Shown here: positions 21,643 to 31,610 of the stretch, piece by piece
Layout: each line of letters begins with the position of its first letter
Position numbering within the stretch: the stretch's first letter is position 1
Source: Eudorina sp. 2006-703-Eu-15
Taxonomy: Eukaryota > Chlorophyta > Chlorophyceae > Chlamydomonadales > Volvocaceae
DNA: 64,000 nucleotides
Direction of reading: 5' to 3'
Assembly (NCBI GenBank): GCA_003117195.1
Contig: BDSI01000044.1
Location: 813,039-877,038, forward strand
Program-made: the position numbers and the translations under genes
The notes under the pieces: generated by a model
Told to the model about the DNA's origin: nothing
Database searches by the model: none
What the model saw: the letters and a program-made list of their open reading frames with translations, nothing else

Positions 21643-23699
21643 ATGAGTCTAGCAACCAGTAACATCTTCAGCGCTCTTGACACAAGTAAGAAAGTCAAGA
21701 AGTCCAGCAAGAGCAAGTCCAAGGACGGCGACAAGAAGAAGAAGTCCAGTGAGGTCAAGAAGGTTGTGGACACTGCGGAACTTGAGAAGCAGCTTTTCTC
21801 ACAACCAGTCGGCCTTGCTAGTTGGGCGGACGATGAGGACGATGACTTCACGCCTGCGGTAGACGCCGGCTGGACGCAAGTGAGATCAGAATTGTTACAG
21901 ACGCCAATAATTCCCTACAAGGAGTAATAAAAACAACCATCCCGCACAGGCTCCTCGGGGTAGCGCACCGGCAGCTCCCGCTGCCAACGGCACGCATGAG
22001 GAGGACAGCCATGACGAGGGGGAAGGAGAAGAGGTGCGTTAAAAATGTGTAGTCACGTCATCGGCTTGTTACTTATAAGCATGTTACGCTGCAGGAGGAG
22101 GAGATAGACCTTGAGGCAGAGCTTGGGGTCGAGCTCGGGACAGGAGACGATGGCGACCACGAAGGTACTCAGCTAAATGTCATGAGTTGATGTTGATTGG
22201 CTCGCTCCTTGGCTTAGATTTTTACTGAAGTTCGAAACCTTTCGAACTTGACAGAGGAGGAAGCGAAGGAGCCCGCGCCTGCTCCGGCGCGCCCTGTTCC
22301 GGCGCCTGCACCCAAGCCAGCGCAGGAGACGGAGAAGCAGCTCTCAAAGAAGGTGCGAAGCAATTGAACAATTTGCATCGGAGATCATTTGGGACACACG
22401 TCGCGGGCTCGTGTTACGTCACGAAAACTAACCGTCGCCAAAACCCAAATCACGGCGGATCTCGCTCCGGCAGGAGATGAAGAAGAAGGAGCTGCAAGAC
22501 CTGGACGCTGTCTTTGCAGAGCTGGGTATTAGCGTCGGGAAGGAGAACCAAGAGGCCCCGGCGAACGGCGAAAGCAAACGCAAGCGCAAGGACAAGAAGA
22601 AACAGGGCGGGGATGCCGGGGAGATTGTGCAACAACCCGCTAAGGAGCCGACAGAGGAGCCTAGCGAGGAACCTAGCGAGGACCCCACGGACGAGGCCAG
22701 CGGCCCAATCGACCCGGCTGCGGTGAGTACTCGGACAGAGGACAGGACCGGCTAAGGGCTCGTCAGGGGCAGCGGCCATTAGGAGGTGGCGGAAGAGGAT
22801 GAGGGGAGTGCCAGCGCTCAAGATGAACACCAGTAAGCTGTCAAGGGCGCGAGCTGACCCAAGTGTACAAAGGTGTGGGCATGCCAAATGCTTGTATTTC
22901 GCTATGGGAGAACATGCTAGTTTTGCCGTTTGCCCGTGGAGTCGCGTTCCAGATGCCGCATGTTAGCAGATCACCGTAATCAAGAGCCTCCTGCCCCATC
23001 GTATGGTTCCTTCACAGTTAAAGGCGAAGCTGGCGGCGAAGAAGAAGGCTAGCGATGCGGCCAAGAAGAAGGCTGCCATGTCAGCGGCCGCACTGGCGGA
23101 GGCCAAGCTGCGGCAGGCCAAAGCAAAGAAGCAGAAGGACGTTAAGGCGTACAACCAGGTGGGTGTGGGATACGCCACACGGGTTCAATGGGATTGGCTG
23201 GAGCAGAGACACGCACGCGGTACTTGGGCTGCTTCGGTGTGGTTTTCGAACTGACATAAAAACCAAAGTTTCTCCGCTTCAAATCCAGCAAGCACACCGC
23301 ATGTCATACCGTCTGGGAAGCTGGGCCCTGGCCTAATATGTTTAGAGGTCAAGGCCCCCGCACAGCGAGCGTGTCGCACATGGATAAATCATACAGCGAA
23401 CGTATTTCCATGGCCACCCGTCTGTCGTTCCGTCCTTCCTAGACGCTCTCTTCACAGACGCACAGACGCGTCGGTGAATGGCACGCGTTGTGGCCGGGCG
23501 TACAACTGCCATGCGAAATGGATCGTTCGATGCGCTGCACCGCATGACCCTGAGCATGTGGGTCATATAGTCATCTCCATGCCCTTGCGTTGCCGGCACC
23601 GCTGATCAGTGTGCTGTGGAATGTGATTGTGCACAGACCGCATGTTTAGCCTATGGCTTGTTCCGCATTGTTCCCATTATGCAGATGCCGACGAGGTGA
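21643..23699 (+). CDS. Lys/Glu-rich conserved plant-type protein, probably nuclear
   Basis: Seven exons: 21643-21879, 21950-22033, 22095-22164, 22255-22352, 22474-22722, 23018-23158, 23685-23699. All phases agree; 297 residues. Order of features: N-terminal Lys/Ser-rich block, WADDEDDDF, acidic stretches, a conserved-looking helix KKKELQDLDAVFAELGI, a basic cluster KRKRKDKKK (possible nuclear localisation signal), then an Ala/Lys coiled-coil-like segment ending KAYNQMPTR. As far as I recall, plant proteins of unknown function have a similar KKELxxLDAVLAELG helix and a short YNQ-type C-terminus. The final exon is only 15 nt (MPTR-stop) after a 526-nt intron. Function is not known to me. Confidence 0.8.
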
Positions 23700-26507
23700 A
23701 AGTGCCGGATCGCGGCCGCGTGCTGTGCTTGGTGACCCTGGGATGGGCCGGGCCTCAACGTGTACGAACCGCCAGGGCGGAAGCATTGCGGGACGCGTCA
23801 ACGCCTCTCGGAAGGCGCGCAGGAGAGCATATGCGGCGTGGGCACGGACCAGGGCCCGTACGGGACGTTTGGCTGCCAGGATGCTGTTGTGGGTTTGCGC
23901 CATGAAAACGATGACGTCTGCACATATCGTGTTGTTGCTCATTGCCAGCCGGCGAGCAGGGTTGCTGCACGTGCGAACGACGCACGCACCTAGGTGCGGC
24001 GCTTTGCGCGTGCGTTCGGTTTGTTGGGCGCCTCCCAGCTCGAATAGATGTGCGTCAGGGGCTGTACCTGAGCGTGATGGGCAGAGTGCGTTACACGGTG
24101 AAGCCAGGAGGACTGCGTGCTGTGCAAACTTTGCCTAGCCTCTACGGCGTCGCCTAAGGCCGGGAAGCATCTAGCTCCGCTGCAGAAGGGTGGGCTATAC
24201 TACTCGCAATGCTAGTTGGTAGGTTTGTGTTCTCAACGGTGCAGAGAGGAAAAAACCACCATTCTTTGTGGGCCGAAGCGGCGCCGCCATACACATAGGT
24301 ATGGTCCGCCCCCGGTCGGCATGTGCAGATGTGCAGCTCCGGATGTTTGTGTTTACATGGCGAGGTAAGAAGGCAAAAGCGACAAATGCGTGCAGAACGG
24401 TGCATTGGATACGCCGCCGGTTTGCGTGAGAAGGGCCCATAAGAGTGGAGCCCCGCCCGGGCCAGGGGACATATGACGGCGGGGACTGATCTTCTGCCTT
24501 CGGAGGGCTGTGCGGCGCTCGTGCGCTACGGGCCATTGGGTCCCGCAGCATGTGCCTGTCGTCGTTGCTGAGCTGGGCATTCGGCGCACGCTTATGAATG
24601 GCAGTCAGGTTCAGCTAGCTAGCTGGTTTGGCAAGGGCGCAGCTGGGTCTCTTGTTTGCTGCTGCTGTTGCCGCGGATGTGTCTCCATTTTAGGCGCATC
24701 CAGACGCATCGTCCCCGGGGTGCTTCCAGTCGGTATCTTTGAGGCACAGTTGATCGCGGTGTGGCGCGTTTTCCCGGTCCCGCATGGAGACCTTTGCGCT
24801 CCGTGATAAGAGTTCAACGGGTGCCTCGCACCCCATTTACACGACGGGCGTGCTGGTCCCGTTGCACACACGGCGTACCTCAACAATCGTGTCTTCAAGT
24901 AATCATGGTCGTCTGTGTGAAGCCGCACACGATGGAACATGGCGGAGATTTTATCAAGGGTCTTGTGCAATTCCTGGGCTAGCACCCACTGGGCTAGACC
25001 GATGCGGAATACGGTATGCGGCGCACATGACACGGATAACTGTGCTGTCCGTTCGGAACGTACATAGTGAAGGGAACACCCTGTCCTGGAACGGTCTGGA
25101 AACCCCATCAGGCTCCCGGTGCAAACCACCCCAGCAACAAGGCGTCGGACTTCTGGCACGGTCTATACGGGACAGGCAAGTTCCACTTGTACGAACAGGG
25201 ATATATACCCTAGCAGCGCCCGTCCGCGCAGCGCCAAAAAGAAAGCATCCACAACAGCAACCTCAAAATAAGACATCATGAGCTCCATCGGACTACGCCC
25301 AAGCCGGCCCTTGCCCGCGGACCAACCATCACGACATATGACGCGAGGAAGTCCGAATCATGTCGAACGTATTTGGAATGTTGTTGAGGATTCAGCGGCG
25401 TTCGGGGCGACCAGGCGCGCCGTGCAGCGATGTTTACGATGCGGGCAAGGACATTTTTCACAGTCAACGCCGTGAAGGAAGCGCTGCGCCCATTCCCCCG
25501 GGAACACCGTGCTGAGCAGCCCAGCAGGCATCGCTTCAGCAAGGGTTTAAAAGGCCAAAGGCCAGCAGCCAAGCAGGTTGACTCCATGCGGCAGTTGCGG
25601 CGGTGGACTTCTGACCGGGATGGGAGGCATCGGGGGCAACTCGCAGGAAGGGTGTCAAGTCCGTGAAGCCAACACAGTGGGGCAACCTTACTGGCATCGA
25701 CGCGCCAGGCCTGGGCCCAGGGCCCGTGGGACCCGTGGGTCTGTGCCGTACGGTGCCACGGCACGACTCAGATGACCCCCAGATAATTGCGCGGGGCACC
25801 AGCCCTCCGCAAGTGTCCTGCCGACGGCGCTGCGCTGTCAACCAGTTTGCCAGGGCTGACGGCGATGATGGTAATGCCCGTGATGGTGATGACGGTGGCG
25901 GAATGGCCCCAGGGCCTGACGCAGCCTGGTCTCGCCGCCGCTGCGACGTGTTTCAGCGGCGGCGCGGCGACGCCGCGCTGGCAGCGACGTTCCGCGCGGT
26001 GCCAGTCCATCCCGGGCCCATGTCCCATACGAGGAGGCGCCAGTGCGCCTGACCAGAGGGCTGCCAGTGGGCTGCCCCGGGGCTGCGACCTAGGCGACCC
26101 GAGGGGCACTCGGAGCACCTGCTCTGGCCTCTGGGTGCGAGGCCGATAACGGACGCAGGTCGGAGGGACCAGGAGGTGGGGCCGCGGCGGCGGCACCGCA
26201 AGCGTACAGCTGCTGCAGCGGTGTGCCCCTGACCTCAGTCGTGGTGTACAGCACATGGACACGTCAAGCTGATGGGGCAATCAGCTCCCGGGGGGTTCCA
26301 GGACCCACGGGCCGGGTCAGCGGCGGTGGGCGGTCACTCCAAGGGGGGTCCAACGGAGCCCACCACGCGGCTCTGGTGGCGACGACGTGGAGGAGCGTGA
26401 CCGGCGCTGATAAGCTGGTTGTTGCAATGTGTGTGAGGGTATTGAATCAGTCGGTACTGAAGGAAGGCCAGGCTGGCTGTCCAGGTAAGGCACAGCCGCA
26501 CGTGGGT
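23700..26507. other. 2.8-kb intergenic stretch
   Basis: No supported gene. It lies between the 3' ends of the convergent Lys/Glu-rich gene and ARL6, so both 3' UTRs are inside. Open frames exist on both strands (for example 25768-26280 minus) but are fragmentary, mutually overlapping and without domains. Confidence 0.4.
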
Positions 26508-28383
26508 CTACACCTGGTCCAACAGCCACTGCACGCCTTCCTGTGTATGTGGAGTGTGGAAGGGGGTGGGACGGGCAGGGTGGGGGGGTGACTAGCGCGT
26601 TCGTAGCGGGGGGCGACTAGCGCGTTCGTGGCAGGGCCACGCGACGCCTCGAAAACGGGTGTGTGGGTTGGCTGGTTTGGCGGCGCGTGTCTAGGAATCT
26701 GACCCGGGACATGTGTGCGCAGGTGCGTGTGTGTTCCTGTGTTTCGCGAGGAAGAAATCCGCCCGCGTCGCGTTCATGTGTTGCATCTTACATGATTGGC
26801 CTTGCGCAGCGGCCCTCCGCCCCACCTGCGTTTCAAGGGCCTGGCGGACACCGGTACACCGTCCCGCAGGACGCGAGCGCTTCCACCCATCTTCCCGGGA
26901 TAGGGCCCGGGAACTTGCCGGCTCCACCAACCCGCTTACCCTGTGTGCGTTACGAGGCGGTCATTCCACCTCGCTGACATCCATGTAACGCTTACTGCTA
27001 TGCCGTTGTACCGCACAGGAAGGGCGGGCCCGGGGGACCCTGCGCATGGCGATGCCCCATCTTCCCTGTGCCTCTTAGAGTCCCGTGCTTGGCGGTGGCC
27101 CCCACACCAGCCATCTGTGAACTTCTGTACAGCTGTGCCGCGTCAGTACGGCTGTGACGTACGACTTACACAGCACAGCCGTACAGAAGTTCACACCAGC
27201 GGCCCCTGTGACACCGCCTCCACCACAGCGCCGTGCGGCCCACCTTGATGCCCTCGCCCCTGAGGGCGCTGCAGCGCTGCACCTGGAACGCACGAGACGA
27301 CGCGGAGGGCAGGTGCAGCGCCGCCGCCACCTCCGCCGGTCCGGCCGCCGCCTCCAGATCCATTTTGTTGCAAAGAAAGAGGATCGGGACTTTCTGCACC
27401 GGGGGATAAACGGTGTGGCGGGAGCGCGCGGTGTCGGGTGACCTGCTGAGCCTCCCTCAAGAAGATGCGGAAGAGGGGCGAGGAGGAGGATGAAGTGAAG
27501 ATTAAAAATTGCAGGTATGCGTAGGAGAGTCAAGAAGACATGATCGGACAGGACTGCGACTGGCCAGGCTGCGTTGCGACTTGCGAGGGACCATCACAGC
27601 CTAAACCGAGTACTGGTATGAAGCGTCCTTCAGGGGCCCCAGCTGACCACTGCCAAGGACGGGAAGTTGGAAGGCGTCTGGAGCGTCCTTGTGGGAGCCT
27701 CCCGGGGTCTGAAAGGAGACGAAGGGTTGATCGCCACGGCCACGACGCGCAACGCACTTTCAGGAGGTCAGCTTTGAAGAGGTCCTGCAACACCGAGTCG
27801 GCTTCAGCGAACCGCTCCTTGTCGGCTGCATCCAACACGAATATGACGGCCTGCAGCGCGGGCCATGCAATGTCTTAGTGAGCCATGCAGGGTTTTGGGG
27901 TGGGTGCGTGCGCGTAGCGGACGTTGGCAGTTCGCCGCGACCGTGGCCGCCTACCGTGGTCTCCTTGTAGTACAACTTCCACAGCTCGTGGTAGCGCTGA
28001 TTCCCTGCAGTAATCCGTCGGTTGTACCACGTTGCCTTCAAATTCTACTGCATTTTGCAACTAGATCACCTGGCCGCACGGCCTGACCGCACTAACCCAC
28101 CCGACATGTCGAAGATGGTGACAGATATGCCGTCCATCTTGACGGATTCCACTGAAAATCCGACAGTGGGAGTGACCTCCTCGATCGGTTCTTTGGTGAG
28201 CCGGGCCACAACGGTCGACTTGCCGCTGTTGGTTAGGCCTACAATTAGAAGGCCGACCTTGGTCTGCGATTTCACGCAATCGCAATGATTAGAGCTTTTT
28301 AAGGCTCGTGCATTATACTTTCAGGAGGGGTTGCATACCTTTACGAGTCCAAGCCTAATAAAGAGGCTACGTAGAAAGCCCAT
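26508..28383 (-). CDS. ARL6: ARL6 (BBS3), ciliary Arf-like small GTPase
   Basis: Recruits the BBSome coat to membranes at the cilium base in its GTP-bound form. Six exons: 28383-28339, 28263-28101, 28004-27955, 27850-27758, 27393-27244, 26540-26508. They give 177 residues (human ARL6 has 186). The start MGFLRSLF has Gly2. GTPase motifs: P-loop GLTNSGKST, switch I PTVGF, G3 DMSGG, NKMD for guanine recognition, and CSALRGEGI in the G5 position. The end EGVQWLLDQV corresponds to the family ending EGVDWLQDQ. RYHELWKLYYKE matches the ARL6 signature RYRNLWEHYYKE. Switch II reads DMSGGNQRY instead of DMSGQGRY, one residue longer. The tiny last exon lies after a 703-nt intron that carries a palindromic insertion. 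Confidence 0.92.
27116..27195. mobile_element. 80-bp palindromic MITE-like insertion in ARL6 intron 5
   Basis: The 22-bp ends beginning TGTGAACTTCTGTAC are inverted repeats with one mismatch, and the centre contains further complementary words (CAGTACGGCTGTGACG). It resembles a very small MITE. No clear target-site duplication was seen. Confidence 0.65.
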
Positions 28384-28973
28384 GATTTTGAAATTCGTAG
28401 GTAAGGAACGGCTGCGTGTTGTAGGAAGGTAAACATCCCATATGCCTGGCACAACGCTGCTTTTGTTGCAACCGCGTCAAACCGGTCGTACGTCATACAA
28501 AGAACAGATCAGCAGAAGCCGTGAGCGGAAGCCGGATGACACCGATTAAAGGAATGTTAAGACACGCATTTCAACGGGAGTCTGTCCTCCTGGTTGTCAT
28601 CAGTACTGGTGGGAACACCGACCCAGCGGGCCATTCTCAAACCTTTTGCGCTGTCCGACCACCCACCCAGCCATGGCGAATGACCTTATACATTTCAAGT
28701 TGCATGTGTCATACCATGGCTCAGCCAAGGCAGCCTGCTCTGGACCCCGTCTACGGCACTTTCCAGGCAGCCTTCCGGTTACCGTTATTGCCTCGGCTGT
28801 CGGTCGCAATCCTGTAAGTATCTAAGAGATGGCCAACTTCAAAGGAAAATTATCAGTCAGTTACTGATTTTTTTATTCCTTCGGGCTGATCCGTTGCCAA
28901 ATCACTGACCCAACGGGTCGCCTGTCCGAGCCCTCCCACGATTCTCAAGCTGCTCGCCTTCCTCTACGCCGGC
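28384..28973. promoter_or_regulatory. Divergent intergenic region, ARL6 and penta-EF-hand gene
   Basis: About 590 bp between outward-facing starts at 28383 (minus) and the proposed 28974 (plus). It should contain both promoters. No specific site was identified. Confidence 0.45.
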
Positions 28974-31610
28974 ATGTGGCCGGGAACGCAGTCGCAGGTG
29001 CCCAGCCCACCGGTCCAGAGCCAGGTGCCTCGGCGGCCCGATGTTGCAAACCTTCGACAGGTCCGGTCGCTGTCATTCCGCTGGGTCGGCCTCACTCCTG
29101 ACGTGACCTGCGAGTGGTCCTCGCTCACTATCGCTCCTACCACGCTTCGCTCCCACAAACCTTCACCGCGTTTCACGCCTTATCTTTTACGCAAGCAGCT
29201 GCACGGCTAGTGAGAAGCTCAGGTGCATCGACAGCACGTGTCCAGATGACTGATATATATATGCGGTGTAACGCTCACACGCGCTCTCCAGCTTCGTTCA
29301 GCTGGTCTCGCGCCCGACCGCCCGTTCCGCCGCGAAGCTGCACCATCCGACCGCGCAACGCCTCCTGGTCCCGGCCCGGTCCCGACGCAGTGGTTCGCCA
29401 AGCTGGACAAGGACGCCAACGGCCGCATCTCGGTGACGGAGCTGCAGGCCGCACTCGCGGAGGGCGGACTGAACTTCAGCCTGGGGACGACCGCGGCGAT
29501 CATCAGGTGTGTGTGGGTGGGTGTGCGGGTGTGGGGGGGAGGGATGCGGGGGTGCGTGTATTAGTAATGATGTTACAGTGGACCCCACGCGTCGTGAATG
29601 AATGAATGAATGAATGAACGTTACAGCGTCATGCGCGCGTGTCGTTCGGCAGGCAAGGCAGGCGTGTGTGCGGGTGTGTGCGGGTGAAGGGGGCTCCCTC
29701 ACTCGTTGCTCTTGACGACTGCGCGCGGGTGCGCACCGGCGGGAAGAACCGGCGGCTGTTGCGGTACTACCCCTTCCATCCACAGGCTTTGTGTGTATCA
29801 GCACACGCCCATCGTGGGCCTCCCGGTCGTACGGAAGGACATAAGGCCTCAAGAAACACCCGATCCACAGTCCCGACTGCACCGGGGGCCAGGTTCTTGA
29901 TCTGCCTTCCAGCCGAATCCCTCCCACCCACCCACCCACCCACCTACCCACCCGCCCACGCGCATCTTTTGAATGGCCGGCCCCCGAGCTCCATTCATTC
30001 ATCCATCCGTGCGCACTTTCCCTCCCCACCGCAGGCAATGTGACAGCACCGGCACCGGTACCATTGCCTTCAGCGACTTTGAGCGGCTCCACACCTTCCT
30101 GGCAACGTCAGTGCGATCGCACAAGACGGACAGAAGACGGCAAGGGGAGGGCGGGAAAGGGGGAGAGGCACACTCGGGCAGCGAATATGCCGAAAGAAGG
30201 GCGGGCCTCGAGTAGTGAGGTGCCGTACAGCGCCCACCCTCCGCAGCAGCATCTATCGCTGTGGTGCCCCATGGTATTGCAATGCGCCTTGCCTCCGGGC
30301 TGGGGCCCCCGTTACAGCGGACCCAAAAGGGATCAACATGTTACGGATGTTACAGTGTCCAGGTTGTCTGCACTGCGCTGCCCTCGAAGCCCCGACCTCT
30401 GGTCCTTCGGTCGCGCCCTGCGGACTCTTTGGAGGGCCTGCAGGTGTTTACACGCATTGCGTCCGTTCCTGCTGTCCGTTCAATCATTCATGGCGAGGCC
30501 CGTTTGCATGCCGACCCACACTCGACCGACAAACAGAAGCGCGGGGCTTGGGCCGCCACTGCCCCGAGCGCAATCCGCGGCCGCCATAACCCGTCGCCTT
30601 ACTCCGCCCTTGCTTCCGTTTTCTTCTTTTTCCTTGCCTCTCAGGGTGCAGGAGACCTTCGACCGGTTGCGTCCGGACAGCCGCACCGGCCGAGTGCCGC
30701 TGGAGGAGGTGGCCAGGGGGCTGGCGGCCTTTGGTGCGGGATATGGGGGGCCCCAGCGGGGCAGTGCGGCGTCAAATGGGCGAATGGGCCGCGGCCGCGG
30801 CCGCGATGGCGGCCCCTCACCGCTGCAGTCGGCGCGCGTGTACCGTATGTCTCTCGCCATGCCAGATGTATGGCCCTGCTTTGCCGTGCTAGCTAGCTGC
30901 GCGCCGCGGGGATCAAAGCCTCCGTCCGCCTTGCCTCGTCGGTGGCGCGGGTGGCCCCCCCGCCTTGGGACATCCGTCCAGCTAGGCAAGTGGCCGTCCG
31001 ACCCTGTTCCGACACCGCCCAGGCTCCGAAACCGGCCCGGGCGTCCATGGTCCGCGCCCCGCGGCGGGGACTCCCCACCTCCTCTGCGCGCCGTGTGCTG
31101 CACCCAGGCTACAACTTGGAGCCTGAAGCGGAGAGGGCGTTGTTCTCCAGGTTTGACCCGCTCCGCACGGGCAGCATGGGGCTGCAGGTATGTACGACAT
31201 AATGACATCCTGTGCTAGGTTTTGTCTCGCGGCGTGGAGGTGTGGGTTTTACCTTGCCGCCTTGTCGGTGGGGCCCGCTGTGGCGGCTTGCCCTGGTATA
31301 CACCGTTGATCCGTTTTCGAGGTCCGCTGTGACGTTCATTCATTCATCCTGACAGCAAGCAAGAAATAAAGAAACAAAAGAAACTAAAGAAACAAAGAAA
31401 CCTGCCCCCGCTCCGCGTGTCGCTCATGTTACTGCCGAACCCCAACCTCAACCCCCGCCCCGCCGCGCCCTCCGCCTCCAGGAGTTCCTGGCTATGACGC
31501 TGTTCCTGCGCTCCACCGCCGCCACCTTCAAGGCCTTCGACCCCCAGGGAACCGGGGAGGTGCGCCTCAGCTTCGCGCAGTTCGTGTACGCGGCGGTCAA
31601 CTCCAACTGA
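28974..31610 (+). CDS. Penta-EF-hand (PEF) calcium-binding protein
   Basis: Six exons: 28974-29024 (tentative), 29292-29506, 30035-30106, 30645-30733, 31108-31187, 31482-31610. Phases agree; 211 residues. After a Pro/Gly-rich N-terminus (PPGPGPVPTQWF), five EF-hand units follow: DKDANGRISVTE (canonical), DSTGTGTIAFSD, PDSRTGRVPLEE, DPLRTGSMGLQE and DPQGTGEVRLSF. The ending FVYAAVNSN and the fused layout are typical of the PEF family (peflin, ALG-2, sorcin and calpain small subunits). Family members dimerise through the fifth hand and bind membranes or partners when calcium rises. EF1 looks fully able to bind calcium; the others lack some acidic ligands. The first exon and start codon are the weakest part; the donor GTCAGT after exon 3 is slightly atypical. 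Confidence 0.85.
29570..29628 (+). repeat. Partial copy of the (TGAA)n / TTACAGCG dispersed repeat
   Basis: TGTTACAGTGGACCCCACGC is followed by (TGAA)n and CGTTACAGCG, inside an intron of the penta-EF-hand gene. The TTACAG word appears on both sides of the TGAA run. Confidence 0.6.
30311..30338 (+). repeat. Partial copy of the TTACAGCGGACC repeat
   Basis: GTTACAGCGGACCCAAAAGG followed by GATCAACA matches the first part of the family at 14809 and onward. It lies in an intron of the penta-EF-hand gene. Confidence 0.55.
31229..31348 (-). repeat. Full-length minus-strand copy of the dispersed repeat
   Basis: On the minus strand it reads (TGAA)3-CGTCACAGCGGACC, GGATCAACGGTGTATACCAG, GGCAAGCC, GGCCCCACCG and CACACCTCCACGCCGC. 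That is the same order as the plus-strand copy at 14785-14909, about 120 bp. It lies in the last intron of the penta-EF-hand gene. Confidence 0.75.
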
